Of a stretch of DNA of 64,000 nucleotides, positions 1-6,678 are shown in pieces. Source of the stretch: a virus. The DNA is taken from IMG/VR virus record IMGVR_UViG_3300031576_000026, positions 1 to 64,000 of that record; one strand, given 5' to 3'. Under the pieces are notes generated by a model. The model did not search any database. It worked only from the letters and a program-made list of their open reading frames with translations, and had not been told where the DNA came from. Within the stretch, counting starts at the first letter, position 1. Every line of letters begins with the position of its first letter. A program made the position numbers and the translations under genes.

Positions 1-217
1 TAATAAAATTACCAGTACCCACTACTAACAAAGGTTGTTTATTTCTAGATAGATATTGATTAATTACTAAATTTTTGGCTTTCTCGAATTCCGGGATAAA
101 TATTAATGAATCTTTTTTATCAGAACTTATGATAGTATTCTCGAATTCTTGAATCCATACATTTCCTGAAGGCAAAGAAAAACGCGTTATCTTTTTGTTT
201 TCTTTATCAATTTTCAT
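1..217 (-). CDS. hypothetical protein, 3' end beyond window
   Basis: An open frame reads left from ATG 217 and has no stop before the window edge (72 codons seen). The start overlaps the TGA of the upstream gene as ATGA, which suggests translational coupling. The visible part is rich in Lys and Ile and has no motif I recognise. It belongs to the minus-strand accessory cluster; no function can be assigned. Confidence 0.6.
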   Translation of the reverse strand, partial: MKIDKENKKITRFSLPSGNVWIQEFENTIISSDKKDSLIFIPEFEKAKNLVINQYLSRNKQPLLVVGTGNFI

Positions 218-426
218 GCGTTTTCCTTTTTAGTCATATGTTCAATTGTTTGATAACGAGCATAGATTTTATCTAGCATGTAAAGACTGGACGGAACCTT
301 AACCCCTTTTTCAACTAATTCCCGCTCCAGTGAAAGTTTAATGTCATAGTCCAATGCTTCCAATGTCTCAAGGAATTCCAATTCATCTAGAGTCATTTTA
401 ATCGATTTTAAGGCATGTTTATTCAT
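214..426 (-). CDS. small helical hypothetical protein
   Basis: 70 residues, rich in Leu, Glu and Lys, probably helical (ELEFLETLEALDYD near the N-terminus). The start at 426 overlaps the stop of the upstream DQV-repeat mini-gene, and the stop overlaps the next start by ATGA. The gene is thus the middle of a three-gene coupled string. No known domain is recognised. Confidence 0.65.
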   Translation of the reverse strand: MNKHALKSIKMTLDELEFLETLEALDYDIKLSLERELVEKGVKVPSSLYMLDKIYARYQTIEHMTKKENA

Positions 427-574
427 TTGTTCCTCTCTTTACTTGATTCCCCACTTGATCCCTCACTTGATCCAATACTTGATTCCACACTTGATCCCAC
501 ACTTGCTTCTCCACTTGATTCCACATTTTCAACTCTTTACCGAACTTTAATTTATTCAATGTTTTAGGGCTCAT
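419..574 (-). CDS. DQV-x tetrapeptide-repeat mini-protein (51 aa)
   Basis: An ATG at 574 opens a 51-codon frame ending in TAA at 419. After a basic N-terminus (MSPKTLNKLKFGKELK), residues 18-45 are seven tandem four-residue units of the form x-(D/N)-Q-V. Each unit is a 12-bp DNA repeat close to GATCAAGTGnnn. The same repeat in the same reading frame recurs in plus-strand genes at 4943, 5665 and 5729, about 4-5 kb away on the other strand. The gene overlaps the next start (ATGAATAA). Function unknown. Confidence 0.65.
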   Translation of the reverse strand: MSPKTLNKLKFGKELKMWNQVEKQVWDQVWNQVLDQVRDQVGNQVKRGTNE

Positions 575-579
575 TGTAG

Positions 580-759
580 TCACCTTTCAGGGTTAAAATG
601 GTATTCTGCTGAATCAATTAATTCACCGAAGTCACCTTGAGTACCACAGTTAATACAAGTGTATCCCTCGTCTATATCATAATCATGTTCACAGCATTCT
701 GGACAGGTCATATTATTAACTTCAAGGGTATTCTGACAGTTTTCGCATGTGTATCCCAT
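580..759 (-). CDS. small zinc-ribbon-like protein
   Basis: 59 codons from ATG 759, with AGGAG about 9 bases upstream. Cysteines are arranged as CENC (5-8), CPECC (19-23) and CINC (35-38), with a His at 25. This is the pattern of a small treble-clef or zinc-ribbon protein that could bind nucleic acid or protein. The acidic C-terminus has no further motif. The cysteine spacing makes a real gene likely; the partner is unknown. Confidence 0.65.
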   Translation of the reverse strand: MGYTCENCQNTLEVNNMTCPECCEHDYDIDEGYTCINCGTQGDFGELIDSAEYHFNPER

Positions 760-771
760 ATTAATTAACTC

Positions 772-909
772 CTATAGTTTATCTATATAATTTTCACATT
801 CTTCTTTAGTCGGAAACGAGGCCATAATAGTGTAAGTATCTTTACCTATAACCGACCAATCACCAAAATCATGAGAGTATTCTATGTAATATTCTTTATA
901 ATTTTGCAT
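772..909 (-). CDS. 45-aa hypothetical protein
   Basis: ATG at 909 follows AAAGGAG (about 12 bases). The frame of 45 codons ends in TAG. The composition is aromatic and acidic, with a YKEYYIEYS start and a TKEECENYIDKL end, typical of small phage proteins with a compact alpha/beta fold. No family is recognised. Confidence 0.55.
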   Translation of the reverse strand: MQNYKEYYIEYSHDFGDWSVIGKDTYTIMASFPTKEECENYIDKL

Positions 910-1008
910 ATGCTACTTCACTCCTTTGTTATTTGTCTATTGACAAACTCATAGTACTCATATTTTTATTATGATATTCATCTTATTCTCCCTGTATTCC
1001 GGCTTGAT

Positions 1009-2070
1009 TCATGTTTTTCCTGTATCGGGTTGAATGCCTCTAATAACTCCCTGAAACACTTTGGGTTTTTTAGAGCGTCTAGCACGGGATTTTCTAGCCG
1101 GTTTCAATTCCCATACTGAAAAATAACTCTGAAATTGTCCTGATTCATCGTGAGTGAATACATATTGTTTTTCAGGATTAGCCTTGAGTAGTTCAGCTAG
1201 AACGCTTTCCGGCTCTCCTTCTCTGCAATATTCCCCGGCATAATACCCGCCACGACCGTCAACCCAACCACTTATAAATCTCTCAATATGTTTCAAACGT
1301 CTACATTTTTGAAGTGTTTTAACCTGTTCTAATTCAATCGCCTTATTTGAATCGTTCGCATAGTCGTCTATATTGTTTAAGGCATAATCTGTGAAACAGC
1401 CACAATTCAACCCCAATTCTCCGAATGATTCTATATAGCGAAAATTGGTTTTATAACAATCGTCGTTATCATCATATTCAGAACAACCGGAACACGCGGT
1501 TACAGAATCAGAGAAATATCTATCCTCGATTTTTGCTTGTGATTCCATTTTTTTCAGGCTATAACCTAGAAAAGGCAAAACGTGGTAGTAATGCCATCCG
1601 GCCATAACAATGATATTTTTCCGATTCTGACCATGGTAACCAGTCTCTTCAATTCCCAGCTCATAACCCCTTCCTGAATTCACAAGTTCATGTAGTGCGC
1701 TGTCATACTCTTTAGATTGCGGCGGGTCATTGTCTAGGGTTTCCAAGGCTGAAAAAATGGAGGATTTAGGTAAAGAAACAAAACCTAAATAAACTGGCCT
1801 ATTTTCGGTTTCATTCCCGAATGTGTTAATATTGATTTTTTTCGTTTCAGTTAACAGGATTGTATGGGTAACCGTGATTCCGTCGCTTTTCCTGTTTGTT
1901 TTAACCGTTCCCTGTTCTACCATGCCATATTGTGCAGCTATTTCACACAATTCAGCATAACCGGCATTGTCAGGGAATAGGCCGGAAATAATCTCATATT
2001 TAGTTGAACATGTTGAAAAATTCGCCTCATCAGACTCATATTGATTCCAATATTTTATAGCGCGTTTCAT
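1009..2070 (-). CDS. hypothetical protein, cysteine-containing (353 aa)
   Basis: I place the start at ATG 2070 because AGAGAGG lies 7-8 bases upstream; the frame is open 11 codons further to a GTG at 2103. The protein has a central CSGC...CY cluster (about residues 190-205) and a GLNCGCF motif further on, so metal binding is possible. I do not recognise the family. Base composition looks visibly less AT-rich than in neighbouring genes, which would fit separate acquisition. The stop overlaps a following ATG (ACATGA). Confidence 0.7.
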   Translation of the reverse strand: MKRAIKYWNQYESDEANFSTCSTKYEIISGLFPDNAGYAELCEIAAQYGMVEQGTVKTNRKSDGITVTHTILLTETKKININTFGNETENRPVYLGFVSLPKSSIFSALETLDNDPPQSKEYDSALHELVNSGRGYELGIEETGYHGQNRKNIIVMAGWHYYHVLPFLGYSLKKMESQAKIEDRYFSDSVTACSGCSEYDDNDDCYKTNFRYIESFGELGLNCGCFTDYALNNIDDYANDSNKAIELEQVKTLQKCRRLKHIERFISGWVDGRGGYYAGEYCREGEPESVLAELLKANPEKQYVFTHDESGQFQSYFSVWELKPARKSRARRSKKPKVFQGVIRGIQPDTGKT

Positions 2071-2146
2071 TTTTTTAACCTCTCTTTTATAACCGGATTC
2101 CACGCTCTAAGGTTCATCACACCAGTAACATTTTGGATAATTCATC

Positions 2147-2323
2147 TTATTCTTCCTCCACATTTTCAAGGTCCCAAAAACTAATTTCATCATCAATTTG
2201 AGTTAACAAATATGATGTAACCTCTCTAGCCTCTAAGGATTCATTGATATCATCATTAATTTTGGCTAATATAAACTGAATTCTTCTGTATTGGTCAATC
2301 ATTTTCTTTTTTTCAATCTTCAT
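2147..2323 (-). CDS. small helical hypothetical protein (58 aa)
   Basis: Start chosen at ATG 2323, preceded by AGGAG with a 7-base gap, rather than the upstream in-frame ATG. The protein begins with a basic helix (MKIEKKKMIDQYRR) and ends in an acidic tail (DLENVEEE). It may be a small regulator or antirepressor-like peptide, but nothing diagnostic is present. Confidence 0.6.
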   Translation of the reverse strand: MKIEKKKMIDQYRRIQFILAKINDDINESLEAREVTSYLLTQIDDEISFWDLENVEEE

Positions 2324-2336
2324 TAATGTTCTCCTA

Positions 2337-2471
2337 TTAATCATGTTTGTCAATATCCATCACCAAAATAGCATGTTCTTTCCACGTTATCAACCCATTT
2401 TTGAATAAAAACCAAGCCTAAGCGTATAACTCATCTTTTATCATATGATTTTCCTTTGTTATTAATCCCAT
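2337..2471 (-). pseudogene. short ORF interrupted by an in-frame TAG
   Basis: ATG 2471 has a strong ribosome site (AGAGGAG, 5-base spacing). After 17 codons (ending ELYA) there is a TAG at 2418-2420. The same frame then continues for 26 codons (AWFLFKNGLIT...) to a TAA just before the AGGAG of the next gene. Read across the TAG, the product looks like one ordinary 44-residue helical protein. It may be a nonsense-disrupted gene, a short leader peptide or a readthrough gene. TAG serves as a normal stop elsewhere in the window, so disruption is the simplest view. Confidence 0.4.
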
Positions 2472-2517
2472 TGTATCTCCTCTTTACAGTACTCAATAAT
2501 ATAGTAACCTTTTTTTC

Positions 2518-3039
2518 TTATTTATAAATACCCCCTCCTCGAACTTCGATTTGAGATTTGTGAACGCCTGTATAATCAAAGTAAGAATTGTTATCGGAGT
2601 ATACACGATAAACAGGAACATAATTATTGAAACCACCGCGATAAGATGTATTAACTAGAGCGACTAGTCGAAACTCCCTAAACTTACGTAAAACGAGAAT
2701 GCCGCCGAGTTCATGTCTTAAAAAATTTTCCTTGGACTGGCGTAGTGTTCCGTCCTTTCGAAAAACGAGACTTGATATATAACTAAGTCCCTTCGCGGTC
2801 TGTTCTGAGGTTATCTTATATCCTCTCCCCTTAAGTGCTCTCTTCTCAAATTCTACAAGCAGTGGATGCTTCGAGGGTAAGGATATGGAAGAGACTGCGT
2901 TTTTATACTCCCAGTTATTAATATATTTGCGAAAGTATATGATTTCATTTTCTGCCCATGGAGTCCGCATGTTTTTAACTCGCCGTTCCCATTTAGTATA
3001 TGTTAGGTGTTGACTTCGGCTTAAAGATAGTGTACTCAT
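2518..3039 (-). CDS. hypothetical protein, possible DNA-binding N-terminus
   Basis: 173 residues; ATG 3039 follows TTAGGAG. The N-terminal half is basic and aromatic (TKWERRVKNMRTPWAENEI), loosely like SANT/Myb-type helical DNA-binding segments of phage proteins. The C-terminal half appears beta-rich (EFRLVALVNTSYRGG). I cannot place the family; the DNA-binding idea rests only on composition. Confidence 0.6.
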   Translation of the reverse strand: MSTLSLSRSQHLTYTKWERRVKNMRTPWAENEIIYFRKYINNWEYKNAVSSISLPSKHPLLVEFEKRALKGRGYKITSEQTAKGLSYISSLVFRKDGTLRQSKENFLRHELGGILVLRKFREFRLVALVNTSYRGGFNNYVPVYRVYSDNNSYFDYTGVHKSQIEVRGGGIYK

Positions 3040-3058
3040 CTTAGCTCCTAATTGATGC

Positions 3059-3427
3059 TTATCGTGTAATCCAATATCCAGTCAATGAATCATAAGTATA
3101 AGGCTCACCAGACCGGATTTCCGTCTTAGGTACATTCTGTAGTATTCCAATGTCTTTAGTGTCACCAGTTGAGTAAATAATCTTGGTTCGCCTGAAGTCA
3201 TCTGAATAAAGAATACATTCTTGGTCATAGGAATCAGCTAGTGCCTTAGCCAAGCTCAAATCTTCAAGGTAAGGAACCTCTAAGATGTAGTTATTCTCAC
3301 CTTGACCATTATAGTAGCCAACAACATGCTTGGCTTTGAATCCCCAATCTTGAATTAGTTTTAATTCCTTTTCAGGGGTGTCAATGTTAAGGGCCAATAT
3401 AACAATAGGTGTTTTAATATTTGTCAT
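3059..3427 (-). CDS. DUF3293-like small protein
   Basis: 122 residues with an AGGAG site before ATG 3427. The order of elements is an N-terminal strand (IVILALN), an E-K-E-L helix, a G-Y-Y-N-G-Q-G-E-N-N-Y segment, an L-x-L-A-K-A-L-A-D helix and an ECILYSDD strand. This resembles DUF3293 and similar phage proteins of unknown role. Assignment is from remembered pattern only. Confidence 0.55.
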   Translation of the reverse strand: MTNIKTPIVILALNIDTPEKELKLIQDWGFKAKHVVGYYNGQGENNYILEVPYLEDLSLAKALADSYDQECILYSDDFRRTKIIYSTGDTKDIGILQNVPKTEIRSGEPYTYDSLTGYWITR

Positions 3428-3457
3428 AATTCATTCTCCTATTAATATTAAATTAAG

Positions 3458-3739
3458 TCAATCCCACTGAATTTCGAAATATTGGTTTGATAACGAACCA
3501 TCAGAATTCTTGTTAAAACCGATGTATCTTGATTCTTTTTTGCTTGTAACTGCATTCAGTACTGTGCTGAATACGAGTGCGCCGTCTTTAAGCTTGACGC
3601 ACAGAGCCTTGAAACCATCATAGTCATATAAATTAGCATGTTCTTTGCTCTTATCATCTGTCCACACGTGACAGAATGTCTTAAACTCAGGTTTGCTATA
3701 ATCAACTCCATACATTTCAGGTGTGATAAGTGTAAACAT
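3458..3739 (-). CDS. hypothetical protein (93 aa)
   Basis: Start set at ATG 3739 (MFTLITPEMYGV) because TAGGAG lies 7 bases upstream; the longer frame would run back into the zinc-finger gene. The product is mixed alpha/beta with a KLKDGALVFSTVL strand region and no recognised domain. Short gaps to both neighbours suggest an operon. Confidence 0.6.
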   Translation of the reverse strand: MFTLITPEMYGVDYSKPEFKTFCHVWTDDKSKEHANLYDYDGFKALCVKLKDGALVFSTVLNAVTSKKESRYIGFNKNSDGSLSNQYFEIQWD

Positions 3740-3752
3740 AGTTATTCTCCTA

Positions 3753-3959
3753 TTAGTGTCCACAACATGGTTTGTCTTCGCATTCACACACACTGTATTC
3801 AGTGCTTATATCCTCTTTAGGCTCGTCTAAACTTAACTTTAGACGGTTATAAGCCTCATAACATGCGTTACTACAGAATTCAGTGCGCGCAAAAGATATA
3901 TCACATATATTATACTCGAAGTCATCACCACATTCAAAACAAGTATTGATTTTAAACAT
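3753..3959 (-). CDS. small zinc-finger protein
   Basis: 68 residues. CFEC (7-10) pairs with FCSNACYEAYNR (about 28-39), the layout of FLZ/MYM-like or treble-clef knuckles. A second cysteine group, CECEDKPCCGH, closes the protein. TAGGAG stands 6 bases before ATG 3959. A protein-protein or nucleic-acid adaptor is plausible. Confidence 0.6.
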   Translation of the reverse strand: MFKINTCFECGDDFEYNICDISFARTEFCSNACYEAYNRLKLSLDEPKEDISTEYSVCECEDKPCCGH

Positions 3960-3967
3960 ATTAACTC

Positions 3968-4147
3968 CTATTGTAGTGCTTTAATTTCCTCTTCGGTTTC
4001 GTTAATAAAATATTCGAGAACTTCCTTGTATTTTGCGTCGTTGAAACGATAGCACTTACGTTTCAACTCGCATTCTAAGTATTTTTTGAACTTAATAAGT
4101 GATTCTAAGTTCATTGATTTTAGTCCTTGCTCGATAGATAGTGTCAT
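3968..4147 (-). CDS. small helical hypothetical protein (59 aa)
   Basis: Start placed at ATG 4147 behind AAAGGGAG. Mostly helix-forming residues (LESLIKFKKYLECELKRK and a glutamate-rich C-terminus). It is the first gene of the left-hand minus-strand cluster, so the cluster promoter must lie in the gene-free region to its right. Confidence 0.6.
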   Translation of the reverse strand: MTLSIEQGLKSMNLESLIKFKKYLECELKRKCYRFNDAKYKEVLEYFINETEEEIKALQ

Positions 4148-4443
4148 TTTATTCTCCCTTTTTAACAAAAGGTTTGTTTTACTTTTGTTAGTTATATAGA
4201 TGTAAATCAAACTGCATTTTCTAAGCACATTCTATAAGCTTATGTAGCATCTTTCATGCCAATCTTCCTAGCTTCGCAACCCAAGTGTCCTTCGTCAATG
4301 TACCATACACAAATACAAATTCATTAATGATTATTATACTGTTAACTTTTTGGGCAACACACTAAACTTAAACACTAGATATCCACGGGCTCACGCCCAG
4401 GGTTTCAAGTAAGGTGTTAATGAAGTACAAGGAACGATATCCC

Positions 4444-4470
4444 GTAAGGTCAAGGTGTATATGACCTTAC
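4444..4470. repeat. perfect 9-bp inverted repeat
   Basis: GTAAGGTCA at 4444-4452 is exactly complementary to TGACCTTAC at 4462-4470, with a 9-base spacer. It shares the AGGTCA core with the second inverted repeat 280 bp downstream. It could be a dimeric operator or an origin hairpin; no T-tract follows, so it is not a standard terminator. Confidence 0.65.
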
Positions 4471-4591
4471 CTAGGCTTGATTCTCTATGTTATTCATTTG
4501 TGGTTCAGGGGGATTGGGTGATGTATTTGTAGTGGGTGAAGCATTGGGTTGGCATAGTTTTTGCTAATGCAAGGATTGGGCCAAGGATCAA

Positions 4592-4601
4592 GGGGGGGGG
4601 G
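4592..4601. repeat. G10 homopolymer
   Basis: Ten consecutive Gs in a very AT-rich genome, preceded by several GGG groups (from about 4518). The flank GGATCAAG resembles the 12-bp DQV repeat unit, so it may be a decayed copy. It may also be a length-variable tract or an assembly uncertainty. Confidence 0.6.
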
Positions 4602-4735
4602 TAGGGACACAAATGGCAAGAGATCAGTAAACGTTATACAACACGAATATCATTAGGTTTTTCATTCTAGAAATATTTTACCATGTCACAATTTATATGC
4701 ATTATTTGCAACAATCCATGGTCAAAGATAATCAA

Positions 4736-4771
4736 ATAACCTTGACTTAATCGCCTTTAGGTCAAGGTTAT
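4736..4771. repeat. perfect 11-bp inverted repeat, extendable stem
   Basis: ATAACCTTGAC (4736-4746) pairs perfectly with GTCAAGGTTAT (4761-4771). Four further pairs (one G-T) extend the stem to 15 with a 6-base loop. Related half-sites lie on both sides (GTCAAAGATAAT at 4721, ATAACTTTGAT at 4776). It is a candidate origin hairpin or operator upstream of the rightward promoter. Confidence 0.7.
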
Positions 4772-4898
4772 CACAATAACTTTGATTGAGGCTGCATAAA
4801 AACCATATATTTCTATTAAACAACTATTATAATTAAAGTCATTTCCTATAAACAAAAAATAATATTACAGATCTTTAAAAATAGAAATCAGATTTCAA

Positions 4899-4927
4899 TT
4901 GACAGATTATAGAAAATTTGATAGAAT
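4899..4927 (+). promoter_or_regulatory. sigma70-type promoter, rightward early genes
   Basis: TTGACA at 4899-4904, a 17-base spacer, then TAGAAT at 4922-4927: five of six -10 bases and all -35 bases match the consensus. A start near 4934 would give a very short leader to the ATG at 4943. It presumably drives the 4943 onward block using host RNA polymerase. Confidence 0.75.
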
Positions 4928-4942
4928 TAGATTCTAGAAAAT

Positions 4943-5197
4943 ATGAATTATATGGATCAAATATTACCTCAGATTTTGGTTAAAGATCAAGTGAGGGATC
5001 AAGTGTATAATCAAGTGTGGGATCAAGTGGAGAATCAAGTGAAGGATCAAGTAGTGGATCAAGTGTGGAATCAAGTGGGGAATCAAGTGTATAATCAAGT
5101 TAGGGGTCAAGTGTGGGATCAAGTGGAGAATCAAGTATGGAATCAAGTACTAGGTGGTATAGTGGTGATTATAGAAGAGAAAATAAAAGGCGGATGA
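4943..5197 (+). CDS. DQV-x tetrapeptide-repeat protein (84 aa)
   Basis: After MNYMDQILPQILV the protein is about fourteen consecutive units of x-(D/N)-Q-V (residues 14-69), then a hydrophobic GGIVVIIEEKIKGG tail. The DNA is a 12-bp tandem repeat, and the Q and V codons are nearly always CAA and GTG even where synonymous codons would serve. A consensus promoter lies immediately upstream; no clear ribosome site is seen. Valine every fourth residue could give an amphipathic helix or a small solenoid. Function unknown. Confidence 0.7.
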   Translation: MNYMDQILPQILVKDQVRDQVYNQVWDQVENQVKDQVVDQVWNQVGNQVYNQVRGQVWDQVENQVWNQVLGGIVVIIEEKIKGG

Positions 5198-5284
5198 TTA
5201 TATGTATCAAATAACTCGTGATATATTTGGTTATATATACAATAAAGTGTAAAATCAAATAGAAGATTTACAAAAGAGAATTAC

Positions 5285-5626
5285 ATGGAAATGCTTAGAG
5301 ATCCAAAGATAACCCCAACTATAAAGCTCATAACACCAATAGACTTCTGGTATGAGAAGGGTCACTTCTGGTCTACTAAACAGATATGGGTTAGAGTTAT
5401 TAGGGTTAGTATGAGTTCTAGAAACAGGCCGAAAATTCTAGAAACTGCTCAATATTGGGTTCAAGATCAAGTAGAGTTAACCGATATTGGTGTAGTGTTT
5501 GGATATGGTGGACCATGTAAATGCGATAGTTGTAAAACAGGAAGAAAAGAGGTTAAGAAAGGTTGGAAACCAGAAATTGATGGGTTTGGTTATAGAACAG
5601 ACTCTATATTAGATAGAATGCCTTGA
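5285..5626 (+). CDS. hypothetical protein with CxCxxC motif (113 aa)
   Basis: An aromatic N-terminal half (FWYEKGHFWSTKQIW) precedes a CKCDSC motif near residues 82-87, a likely metal knuckle. Near residue 60 it contains QDQVEL, a trace of the DQV repeat in the same frame as in its neighbours. It lies between the two long DQV-repeat genes. No family is recognised. Confidence 0.6.
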   Translation: MEMLRDPKITPTIKLITPIDFWYEKGHFWSTKQIWVRVIRVSMSSRNRPKILETAQYWVQDQVELTDIGVVFGYGGPCKCDSCKTGRKEVKKGWKPEIDGFGYRTDSILDRMP

Positions 5627-5664
5627 ATTATAGAAATTAGATATGGATCGTGTGTAATTATGTG

Positions 5665-5721
5665 ATGTATAAAGCGACTGATCAAGTGCTTTATAACATA
5701 CGGGATCAAGTGGAAGGGTGA
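5665..5721 (+). CDS. possible DQV mini-ORF (18 aa)
   Basis: ATG 5665 to TGA 5721 encodes 18 residues, MYKATDQVLYNIRDQVEG, with two DQV units in the same phase as the long repeat genes. It ends 7 bases before the ATG at 5729. It may be a translated leader, a decayed gene copy or chance; length alone cannot decide. Confidence 0.35.
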   Translation: MYKATDQVLYNIRDQVEG

Positions 5722-5728
5722 GGAATTA

Positions 5729-6046
5729 ATGGAGAATAAAGTGAAGGATCTAGTGATTCAGCATTATGATCCAATTCATGCTCAAATACGGGATCAAATG
5801 TGGAATCAAGTGAAGGAGCAAGTATATAATCAAGTGTCGAATCAAGTGTGGAATCAAGTGGGGGATCAAGTGGGGAATCAAGTGGGGAATCAAGTGGGGA
5901 ATCAAGTGGGGGATCAAGTGTGGGATCAAGTGAGGAATCAAGTGGGGAATCAAGTGAGGGATCAAGTGTGGGATCAAGTGAGGAATCAAGTGAAGGATCA
6001 ACTAAAAGATCAACTATGGGAGATTTATAAAAATGAAGTACAATGA
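5729..6046 (+). CDS. DQV-x tetrapeptide-repeat protein (105 aa)
   Basis: GTGAGG lies a few bases before ATG 5729. After a 23-residue non-repeat head, about nineteen x-(D/N)-Q-V units follow and then decay to KDQLKDQLW before a YKNEVQ end. The decay keeps the frame, which argues that the repeat is read as protein here. The opposite strand and the other plus frames are also open, but only as a by-product of the 12-bp period. The 3' end overlaps the next gene by 14 bases. Function unknown. Confidence 0.75.
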   Translation: MENKVKDLVIQHYDPIHAQIRDQMWNQVKEQVYNQVSNQVWNQVGDQVGNQVGNQVGNQVGDQVWDQVRNQVGNQVRDQVWDQVRNQVKDQLKDQLWEIYKNEVQ

Positions 6047-6242
6047 ACCTCCTTTTATAAGATATAATGCACATTCCGACCCTTGTGATGTTTTAGTGGG
6101 TCCGTGTGCTTGTGGAGCTTGGCATTCTAAAGAAGAATGGGATTATTTGGTTTTCTTAAAAAAGATTAAAGAAGAAACGACTTCATGGAGTGATAATAAA
6201 AGGAATAGTGCTCAACATTTGTTTGCAAAGAAGAACACATGA
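6033..6242 (+). CDS. small protein with CxCGAWH motif (69 aa)
   Basis: 69 residues with DPCDVLVGPCACGAWH near positions 17-32, a Cys/His cluster of the kind seen in many small phage proteins. It starts inside the DQV gene and its stop overlaps the next start (ACATGAG), so translation is probably coupled. Role unknown. Confidence 0.65.
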   Translation: MKYNEPPFIRYNAHSDPCDVLVGPCACGAWHSKEEWDYLVFLKKIKEETTSWSDNKRNSAQHLFAKKNT

Positions 6243-6532
6243 GCAGTAAACTTACCGAAATATGTGATTTGTTTATCGAAGGACACACTAAGATGTTATC
6301 GAACAAACAAGCAGGAACACCGAACTGTCTTCAAGTTGGAGCTTTAATATCGTATTATATGGAATATTCTCCCAAACTTGCCTGCGCTGCGAAGATGATG
6401 GAGAGGTTAGCTGGCTTTCTTATAGAAGCGTTAGAATTGGAATGCGATGCCGATTTAGTAAATAAACCGATTTATAATGTCGTAGAGACACACCTAAAAG
6501 AAATTGAAAGGATTTTGAATGAAAAGACTTAA
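6239..6532 (+). CDS. helical hypothetical protein (97 aa)
   Basis: A mostly helical protein with no known motif (MSSKLTEICDLFIEGH start). ATG at 6239 overlaps the previous TGA. Its C-terminal codons overlap the start of the 47-residue gene at 6519, consistent with a compact coupled early operon. Confidence 0.6.
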   Translation: MSSKLTEICDLFIEGHTKMLSNKQAGTPNCLQVGALISYYMEYSPKLACAAKMMERLAGFLIEALELECDADLVNKPIYNVVETHLKEIERILNEKT

Positions 6533-6662
6533 ATATATTATTTGTTGGTTCGGATGGCATGGTCCAACAATATATGAATTTTTTGACAGATGCAGTGTTC
6601 ATGCTCGATGTAAATGGTGTGGATATCGTGGGATGATAGATTCTCAAGGAAATCTTTTTTAA
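6519..6662 (+). CDS. 47-aa zinc-knuckle protein
   Basis: ATG 6519 to TAA 6662, overlapping the preceding gene in another frame. An N-terminal LKYIICWFGWHG segment leads to RCKWCGYRGMIDSQG, a typical C-x2-C-G half zinc ribbon with Cys and His upstream. The pattern is characteristic of small conserved phage proteins. Function unknown. Confidence 0.65.
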   Translation: MKRLKYIICWFGWHGPTIYEFFDRCSVHARCKWCGYRGMIDSQGNLF

Positions 6663-6678
6663 TGAATAAGGAGAAAGT

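Larger units (their letters stand above)
4148..4942. other. gene-free control region, candidate origin
   Basis: About 0.8 kb between the left minus-strand cluster and the right plus-strand cluster. It contains two perfect inverted repeats (4444-4470, 4736-4771), related GTCAAgG/CcTTGAC half-sites near 4448, 4721 and 4775, three ATTGGG repeats and a G10 tract near 4500-4610, and a consensus promoter at 4899-4927. On the minus strand there is a TATAAT at 4333-4338 without a good -35, and a short frame at 4240-4320 that looks like a broken gene. Dense repeats and divergent transcription suggest an origin and/or master control region (inference). Confidence 0.5.

Noticed and set aside
4571-4660. 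29-codon plus-strand ORF (MQGLGQGSRGGG...) through the G10 tract
   Set aside because: No ribosome site, composition set by the G-tract, and no link to neighbouring genes.
5750-6030. Open frames on the minus strand (HLIP-type repeats) and in another plus frame (SSGE-type repeats) across the DQV array
   Set aside because: A 12-bp repeat without stops keeps all frames open. Only the DQV frame is shared by all loci, has flanking non-repeat ends and fits gene order.
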